The notes under the pieces: generated by a model
The model's input: the letters and a program-made list of their open reading frames with translations, nothing else
Databases searched by the model: none
Told to the model about the DNA's origin: nothing
Made by a program: the position numbers and the translations under genes
Part shown: positions 59,488-64,000 of the stretch, one piece after another
Position numbering within the stretch: position 1 is the first letter of the stretch
How the letters are laid out: each line of letters starts with the position of its first letter
Assembly: GCA_963803375.1 (NCBI GenBank)
Contig: CAWDMB010000004.1
Location: forward strand, 62,001 to 126,000
Direction of reading: 5' to 3'
Source: JAOPZW01 sp963803375
Lineage (GTDB): Bacteria; Actinomycetota; Thermoleophilia; Solirubrobacterales; Solirubrobacteraceae
Length of the DNA: 64,000 nt

Positions 59488-61559
59488 TGCGCGCGACGAC
59501 GGAGGGGCCGCGCCAGGTCGCCCGCCGCGGCCTCGGCTCGCCGGCGCTCTTCGCGATCATCTACACGTCGGTCGCCAGCGCGATCTACTTCTCGCTCGGC
59601 GTCGTGGGGGAGCGGGCGCTCGGCCTGACGCCGGTCGTCTTCCTGTCCGCGGGGCTGCTCTTCGGCCTGGCGATCATGACCTACGCCGAAGGCGCGTCGC
59701 TGCACCAGGACCGCGGCGGCTCGACCGTCTTCGCCCGCTACGCGTTCAACGAGCTGGTGTCGTTCGTGGCCGGCTGGGCGATCCTGCTCGACTACATCAT
59801 CGTCATCGCCGTCACGGCGTTCTCGGCGACGAACTACCTCGCCGCCTTCTGGCCGGCGGCGGGGAACGGGCGCACCGAGGTCGCGCTCGCGTTCGCGATC
59901 ATCGCCTACGTCGCGGTGCGCAACGTCATGGGCTTCTCGAGGACCCGCGTGCATCGCATCGCCGCGCTCGTGGTCCTCGACCTCGCGCTCCAGCTGCTGC
60001 TGATCGTGCTCGGGCTGGCGGCGTTCTTCGACCTGCACGCGATCACCGACACGATCGAGTTCGGCTCCACGCCGACCTGGGGCGACCTCATCTTCGCCCT
60101 CGGCGTGGCCACCGTCGTGTTCACCGGCCTGGAGTCGGCGTCCGGGCTGTCGGGCGAGGTGGCGGTCGGGCGGCGCGGGCTCAAGCGCCTCGTGGGCTCC
60201 GCCGCGCTCTCGGTGATCGTCGTCTACACCGGCATCGCGGTCGTCGCGATCACGGCGCTGCCGGTGGTGGGCAACGCGACCTCGCTCGGGCGCAACTTCC
60301 TCGACGCTCCGATGCTCGGCATCGCGGAGAGCTTCGAGACCCAGTGGCTCGCCGACACCCTGAAGTACGTCGTCGCGGCCGCCGCGTCGGCGACGCTCGT
60401 GGCCGCGGCCAACTCCGCCATGCTCGGGCTGTCGCGGCTGGCCTACTCGCTCTCGACCAACCGCCAGATCCCCGGCGCCGTCGGGCGGCTGCACCCGACG
60501 CGGGCGACCCCGTACGTAGTGATCGCGATCGCCGCGGTCATCGCGGCGGGACTGACGGTCCCGCGCGACCTCGAGCTGCTCGTCGGCATCTACGCCTTCG
60601 GCGCGCTGATCGGCCTGACGACCGCGCACCTGTCGATCATCGCGCTGCGCTACAAGGAGCCCGACCGCGAGCGCCCGTATGCGGTGCCCGGCGGCGTGCG
60701 CCTGCGCGGCGGGAGCTTCCCGGTGCCGGCCGCGCTCGGGGCGGCGCTGAGCGCGCTCGTCTGGGTCGGCGTCGTGGTCACCCACACCGGCGCGCGGTGG
60801 GTCGGCCTGGCGTGGATGGGCGGCGGGCTCGTGCTCTACGTCGTCTACCGCCTCAGCCAGGAGAAGTCGCTCGTCAAGCGCGCCCTCGTGCCCGAGGAGG
60901 CGCTGCGCCGCGAGCCCCCCGGCCTCGAGTACGGGTCGATCCTCGTGCCGCTCTTCGGCGGCGCGCTCGACGACGACATCGTCCAGACCGCCGGGCGCCT
61001 GGCCGCCGACGAGGACGCCGACTCCGTCGAGGCGGATCACGGCGCGACGATCGAGGCGCTCTGGGTCTTCGAGGTGCCGATGTCGCTGCCGATCGACGCG
61101 GCGCTGCCCGAGGCGCAGCTCAAGCGCGCGCGCGCCGCGCTGGCGCGCGCGAAGGCGGTGGGGGAGGAGTACGAGAACGTCGAGGTGGCCACCGCGACCG
61201 TGCGGGCGCGCCGCGCCGGCCATGCGATCGTCGAGGAGGCCAAGCGGCGCGGGGTGCAGGCGGTCGTCCTCGCGGCCGAGGAGCCTTCGAAGATCCGCGG
61301 CGGCGCGCTGCTCGGCGGGCGCAGCGGGCCGCTGGACAACTTCGTCGGCGATGTGACGAAGTACGTCGTGGCCAAGGCGCCGTGTCCCGTCATCCTCACG
61401 GCGCCGGCGGCGGCCGACGGCCCCGGGCTCGATGCGGTCGCCGCGCCCGCGCGCGACGGCGCGCCCGCGCCGGCACGCGCCTCCGGCGCGATCTCGAGCC
61501 GGGTCGTCACGTGGGAGGAGGACGACCCGGAGCCCGGCGGGCGACGCGACGGCGGCTGA
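59487..61559 (+). CDS. APC-superfamily permease with C-terminal UspA-like domain, copy 2
   Basis: 690 residues. N-terminus ARRGLGSPALFAIIYTSVAS and helix motifs parallel copy 1; TGLESASGLSGEVAVGRRGL is the same loop. C-terminal UspA-like domain (about 480-630) includes IEALWVFEVPMSLPIDAALP and VGDVTKYVVAKAPCPVILTA. About 10% longer than copy 1, with an Ala/Pro/Asp-rich tail. Two such permeases plus two TrkA proteins in one cluster suggest a duplicated K+ uptake system. Confidence 0.82.
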   Translation: MRATTEGPRQVARRGLGSPALFAIIYTSVASAIYFSLGVVGERALGLTPVVFLSAGLLFGLAIMTYAEGASLHQDRGGSTVFARYAFNELVSFVAGWAILLDYIIVIAVTAFSATNYLAAFWPAAGNGRTEVALAFAIIAYVAVRNVMGFSRTRVHRIAALVVLDLALQLLLIVLGLAAFFDLHAITDTIEFGSTPTWGDLIFALGVATVVFTGLESASGLSGEVAVGRRGLKRLVGSAALSVIVVYTGIAVVAITALPVVGNATSLGRNFLDAPMLGIAESFETQWLADTLKYVVAAAASATLVAAANSAMLGLSRLAYSLSTNRQIPGAVGRLHPTRATPYVVIAIAAVIAAGLTVPRDLELLVGIYAFGALIGLTTAHLSIIALRYKEPDRERPYAVPGGVRLRGGSFPVPAALGAALSALVWVGVVVTHTGARWVGLAWMGGGLVLYVVYRLSQEKSLVKRALVPEEALRREPPGLEYGSILVPLFGGALDDDIVQTAGRLAADEDADSVEADHGATIEALWVFEVPMSLPIDAALPEAQLKRARAALARAKAVGEEYENVEVATATVRARRAGHAIVEEAKRRGVQAVVLAAEEPSKIRGGALLGGRSGPLDNFVGDVTKYVVAKAPCPVILTAPAAADGPGLDAVAAPARDGAPAPARASGAISSRVVTWEEDDPEPGGRRDGG

Positions 61560-61580
61560 CGGCTCGCGCGGGAAGACCCA

Positions 61581-61748
61581 CTGGTGGGCCTTCTCGCAAC
61601 GTTTGACCGGAAACGGCGGACGCCGATCACCGCCTGGCGGCGTCCTCGGTCGCGGCAATGGCTCCACCATTGCTCGCTCCCTGCGTCCTTCCCAGTCGGC
61701 GCCGGCGCCTCGCCGTTTCCGGCCCAACGTCACGAGACGACCCACTAG
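61581..61748 (+). repeat. MITE-like inverted-repeat element, copy C (168 bp)
   Basis: Same length and interior as copy A. Termini CTGGTGGGCCTTCTCGCAAC and, from the other end, CTAGTGGGTCGTCTCGTGAC; 31 of 38 terminal bases pair. To the left is an extra inverted 11-bp TIR fragment GAAGACCCACT (61572-61582). Ends CCCACTAG, giving TAGAGT (61746-61751). Confidence 0.85.
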
Positions 61749-61751
61749 AGT
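61746..61751 (+). promoter_or_regulatory. -10-like TAGAGT formed by the end of MITE copy C
   Basis: TAGAGT ends 10 nt before ATG 61762 with no ribosome binding site. Its TAG is the terminal base set of the repeat element. Confidence 0.45.
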
Positions 61752-61761
61752 CTGCGGGCCG

Positions 61762-62184
61762 ATGGCCTTCATCCTCATCGTCGGAGCCGGCCGGGTCGGG
61801 TCGCAGGTCGCGCGCTCGATGCTGGAGGCGGGACACGAGGTCTCGATCCTCGACGAGGACCCGCTTTCCCACGAGCGCCTCGAGGTCGGCATGGACTCGA
61901 GCTGGGAGGACGCCGGCGGGCGCTTCACGGTCGGTCACGGCCTCGAGATCGACGCGCTGCTCGAGGCCGGCATCGACCAGGCCGAGGTCTTCATCGCCTC
62001 GACCGACGGCGACAACACGAACCTCGTCATCGCCCAGATCGCCGCCAAGCAGTACCGGGTGCCGCGCGTCATCGTGCGCGTCCTCGACCCCGCGCGCGCC
62101 GAGTGGTACGCCGAGCAGGGCCTGCACACGATCTGCCCGACGCGCTTCGCGATCGAGATGTTCGAGCGAGCCCTGGAGGTGTAG
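61762..62184 (+). CDS. trkA: TrkA/RCK N-domain protein (CeoB-like)
   Basis: 140 residues from ATG 61762. Rossmann motif LIVGAGRVGSQVARSMLEAG and acidic ligand LDEDP. It contains only the TrkA-N (RCK) domain, as in mycobacterial CeoB. Probably binds NAD(H) and gates the neighbouring permease. Six bases before the second RCK gene. Confidence 0.9.
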   Translation: MAFILIVGAGRVGSQVARSMLEAGHEVSILDEDPLSHERLEVGMDSSWEDAGGRFTVGHGLEIDALLEAGIDQAEVFIASTDGDNTNLVIAQIAAKQYRVPRVIVRVLDPARAEWYAEQGLHTICPTRFAIEMFERALEV

Positions 62185-62189
62185 GGGTC

Positions 62190-62858
62190 ATGTACGTCGT
62201 CATCGCCGGCGCCGGCAAGGTCGGCTGGAATCTCGCCCGCGAGCTCATGGCCAAGGGCAACGAGGTGACGGTCATCGAGAGCGACCGCGCCCGCTATCTC
62301 ACGGTCGAGCAGGAGCTCGAGCACGCGATCCAGTACGGCGACGCGACCGAGCTCTGGGTCCTCGAGCGCGCCGGCATCAACCGCGCCGACCTCACGATCG
62401 CGGTCACCGGCGACGACGAGGACAACCTCCTCATCTGCCAGGTCGCCAAGGAGAAGTACCTCTGCGCGCGGATCATCGCCCGCGTCAACAACCCCCGCAA
62501 CCGGCGGTACTTCGAGCTGCTGGGCATCCAGCCGGCGGTGAGCGCCACCGACCTGATCCTGCGCCTGATCGAGCACGAGGTCCCCTCCTACGGGCTCGTG
62601 CACCTCCTCGACCTGCGCGACGAGCAGCTCGAGATCATCGAGGTCGAGGTCGCCTCGGGCTCGGCCGCGGCCGGGCGCCACGTCAGCGACGTCGAGTTGC
62701 CGGAGGGCAGCCTCATCATCTCCGTCCTGCGCCACGGGCACGGCTTCGTACCGACCTCCGACACGGTCATCGATGCCGGCGACGAGATCCTGCTCGTCCT
62801 CGACCCGGGGCTCGAGGACCGCATCACCTCGCAGTTCACGAACGGCGCCTCGCGCTGA
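62190..62858 (+). CDS. trkA: TrkA/RCK N- plus C-domain protein (CeoC-like)
   Basis: 222 residues from ATG 62190. TrkA-N MYVVIAGAGKVGWNLARELM with IESD, then TrkA-C (about 140-222; IEVEVASGSAAAGRHVSDVE, PEGSLIISVLRHGHGFVPTS). Together with the preceding gene it forms a CeoBC-like regulatory pair. End is close to tRNA-Gln on the other strand. Confidence 0.92.
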   Translation: MYVVIAGAGKVGWNLARELMAKGNEVTVIESDRARYLTVEQELEHAIQYGDATELWVLERAGINRADLTIAVTGDDEDNLLICQVAKEKYLCARIIARVNNPRNRRYFELLGIQPAVSATDLILRLIEHEVPSYGLVHLLDLRDEQLEIIEVEVASGSAAAGRHVSDVELPEGSLIISVLRHGHGFVPTSDTVIDAGDEILLVLDPGLEDRITSQFTNGASR

Positions 62859-62869
62859 GCGCCGGCCAG

Positions 62870-62940
62870 CTGCGGGACAAGGATTCGAACCTTGACTAAC
62901 TCGTCCAGAGCGAGTCGTGCTGCCGTTACACTATCCCGCA
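62870..62940 (-). tRNA. tRNA-Gln (anticodon CUG)
   Basis: Minus strand, 71 bases. Acceptor stem TGCGGGA/TCCCGCA with discriminator G, D-arm GTGTAACGGCAGCAC, anticodon stem ACTCG/CGAGT with loop CTCTGGA (anticodon CTG) and T-arm GGTTCGAATCC. CCA is not encoded. It decodes the CAG codon preferred by this genome. Confidence 0.95.
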
Positions 62941-62944
62941 GTAA

Positions 62945-62979
62945 ATCGGCCGTCTGGGCGGCCGATCCGCGGCAGTATA
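62945..62979 (-). promoter_or_regulatory. tRNA-Gln promoter (TATACT) and 5' leader hairpin
   Basis: On the minus strand TATACT (rc of 62974-62979) lies 33 bases before the tRNA 5' end. An 8-bp hairpin ATCGGCCG-tctggg-CGGCCGAT (62945-62966) lies between, in the precursor leader that RNase P would remove. Confidence 0.55.
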
Positions 62980-63162
62980 GGCGCAGTGTGCGCTCGTTCC
63001 GTCCGCGGGTCGAGGTCGGCCACGCGACGATGATCGTCGGCGGCGGACGCGGCGCGGAGACCGTCAGACGCGCCTCTCGGTGGATTCTCAGTCAACTCTT
63101 ATCGCGTTCTTGGCAAGCGGATGTTGACTTCGGTGGACGTCAACGAAGAGAGGACGACACAG

Positions 63163-63405
63163 ATGTCTCGACGCCTGTCAGGCGCGGTCGCGGCTCTGGC
63201 GGCGATCGGCGCGCTCGCGGGCGCGGCCGTCGCGTATGCGGCGAACGCGACCACGTCGACGCCGAGCGCACCGAGCTCGGCTCCCGCGGCCTATGAGCCG
63301 ACGCCAGCGGCGTCGCGCTCGCGTGACTGCCCGAACATGGGCGGCGGCTCGTCGGGCTCGGGGAGCTCGCAGGGCTCGAGCGGGTCGGCCGGCTCCGGCG
63401 TATAG
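63163..63405 (+). CDS. Small secreted Ser/Gly-rich protein
   Basis: 80 residues from ATG 63163, chosen because GAAGAGAGG lies about 10 nt upstream. Signal peptide (LSGAVAALAAIGALAGAAVAYA), a Thr/Ser/Pro stretch, one Cys (SRDCPNMGG) and a Gly-Ser tail. No recognised family. The single Cys and low-complexity tail suggest an attached or export-related small protein; function is unknown. Confidence 0.65.
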   Translation: MSRRLSGAVAALAAIGALAGAAVAYAANATTSTPSAPSSAPAAYEPTPAASRSRDCPNMGGGSSGSGSSQGSSGSAGSGV

Positions 63406-63482
63406 CCGTTGACCGGTGTGGTGCGGCCCCGCCGTCCCTCCGGGGCCTCGCCACGATCCTCGGCATCGCGCTCGTCGGGCCC

Positions 63483-64000
63483 TCAGGCCGCCGACTGGGC
63501 CGCCCAGTCGGCGTAGAGCGCGGCGTACGCGCCGTCGGCCGCGATCAGCTCGTCGTGCGTGCCCTGCTCGACGATCCGGCCCTGGTCGAGGACGACGATG
63601 CGGGCCGACTGGCGGATCGTCGAGAGGCGGTGGGCGATGACGATCGCCGTGCGCCCGGCGAGGAGGCGGCGCAGGCCCGCCTCGATGCGTCCCTCGGTGC
63701 GCAGGTCGACGTTCGACGTGGCCTCGTCGAGGACGAGGATGCGCGGGTCGGCCACGAGCGCACGCGCGAAGGCCACGAGCTGGCGCTGGCCCGCCGAGAG
63801 CTGGACGCCGCGCTCGCCGACCTCGGTGTCGAGGCCCCGCGGGAGCGCGGCGATGAAGTCGGCGGCGCCGACCGTCCGCGCGGCCGCCTCGACCTCCTCC
63901 TGCGTCGCGTCGGGCCGGCCGAAGGCGATGTTCTCGGCGACGGTGCCGCTGAACAGGAAGGCCTCCTGCGGCACGATCCCCATCTGCTCGCGCAGCGATC
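63483..64000 (-). CDS. ABC exporter ATPase domain, C-terminal part (5' end outside window)
   Basis: At least 172 residues, running beyond 64000. Q-loop IVPQEAFLFSGTVAENIAFG, signature LSAGQRQLVAFARALVA (LSAGQ rather than LSGGQ), Walker B ILVLDEATSNVD and H-loop IVIAHRLSTI. This is an ABCB/ABCC-type fused exporter or its ATPase. Ends with ALYADWAAQSAA. Substrate cannot be inferred from the part seen. Confidence 0.9.
   Translation of the reverse strand, partial: SLREQMGIVPQEAFLFSGTVAENIAFGRPDATQEEVEAAARTVGAADFIAALPRGLDTEVGERGVQLSAGQRQLVAFARALVADPRILVLDEATSNVDLRTEGRIEAGLRRLLAGRTAIVIAHRLSTIRQSARIVVLDQGRIVEQGTHDELIAADGAYAALYADWAAQSAA

Noticed and set aside
59211..61928. Long open frame antisense to the second permease and repeat copy C
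   Set aside because: It runs across two unrelated features and a repeat, has low-complexity composition and no domain.

Overview
This is a very GC-rich (about 73% by eye) stretch of bacterial chromosome with many GTG starts, 4-base start/stop overlaps and actinobacterial gene content. The mix of genes (coaE-uvrB-uvrA neighbourhood, mycobacterium-like DUF2520-panC-panD order, ceoBC-like TrkA pair, DivIVA-type coiled coil) suggests an actinobacterium, most likely Thermoleophilia/Solirubrobacterales. That placement is inference from gene content, not a phylogeny.

Layout. 1-4107: end of coaE, a lytic transglycosylase, uvrB, a DivIVA-like protein and a Nudix hydrolase. 4189-9836: an AraC/GATase1 regulator divergent from a DUF1326-DUF2182-aldehyde dehydrogenase operon, then a VOC-like remnant and a BBE/6-HDNO-type flavoprotein. 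9954-12563 (minus): CBS protein, ArsB/NhaD-type transporter, small unknown protein and a broken response regulator. 12853-16808: htpX, a CorC/HlyC-type protein and a NarL-type two-component pair. 17190-22585: methyltransferase remnant, FAD monooxygenase, glycoside hydrolase and uvrA behind an SOS box. 22609-28837: LysM/SLT enzyme, hexapeptide acyltransferase, pantothenate operon (DUF2520-panC-panD-panB), family-4 UDG with a clamp-binding tail, and a methyltransferase. 28834-32105: a decayed mobile island (truncated GNAT gene, frameshifted and truncated element ORF, IS110-type transposase, MITE-like repeat). 32102-34709: L,D-transpeptidase, two ferritin-like proteins and a small protein. 34713-48700: surface-polysaccharide locus (acyltransferase, glycosyltransferases, methyltransferase, two wzt-like genes, wzm-like permease, O-antigen-ligase-like protein). 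48790-54307: LPXTG-like protein followed by an overlapping operon of tRNA t6A (tsaE, tsaB, rimI, tsaD) and redox genes (glutaredoxin-like, rex, GCS2). 54470-62858: H+-pyrophosphatase, rpiA, then two APC permeases with UspA-like tails and two TrkA/RCK proteins, probably a K+ uptake module. The window closes with tRNA-Gln(CUG), a small secreted protein and a partial ABC exporter.

The most interesting non-genic signals are: (i) a 168-bp MITE-like inverted-repeat element present as two full copies and one 51-bp TIR-only copy, two of which abut start codons in the K+ module and supply part of a TANNNT -10 box; (ii) a widespread TANNNT(6-12 nt)start arrangement that points to leaderless transcripts; (iii) a 627-bp DNA-identical block with foreign-looking codon use inside the two wzt genes; (iv) a candidate IS110 bridge RNA region; (v) a SOS box at uvrA. 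All functional calls come from reading the sequence; no database search was run.
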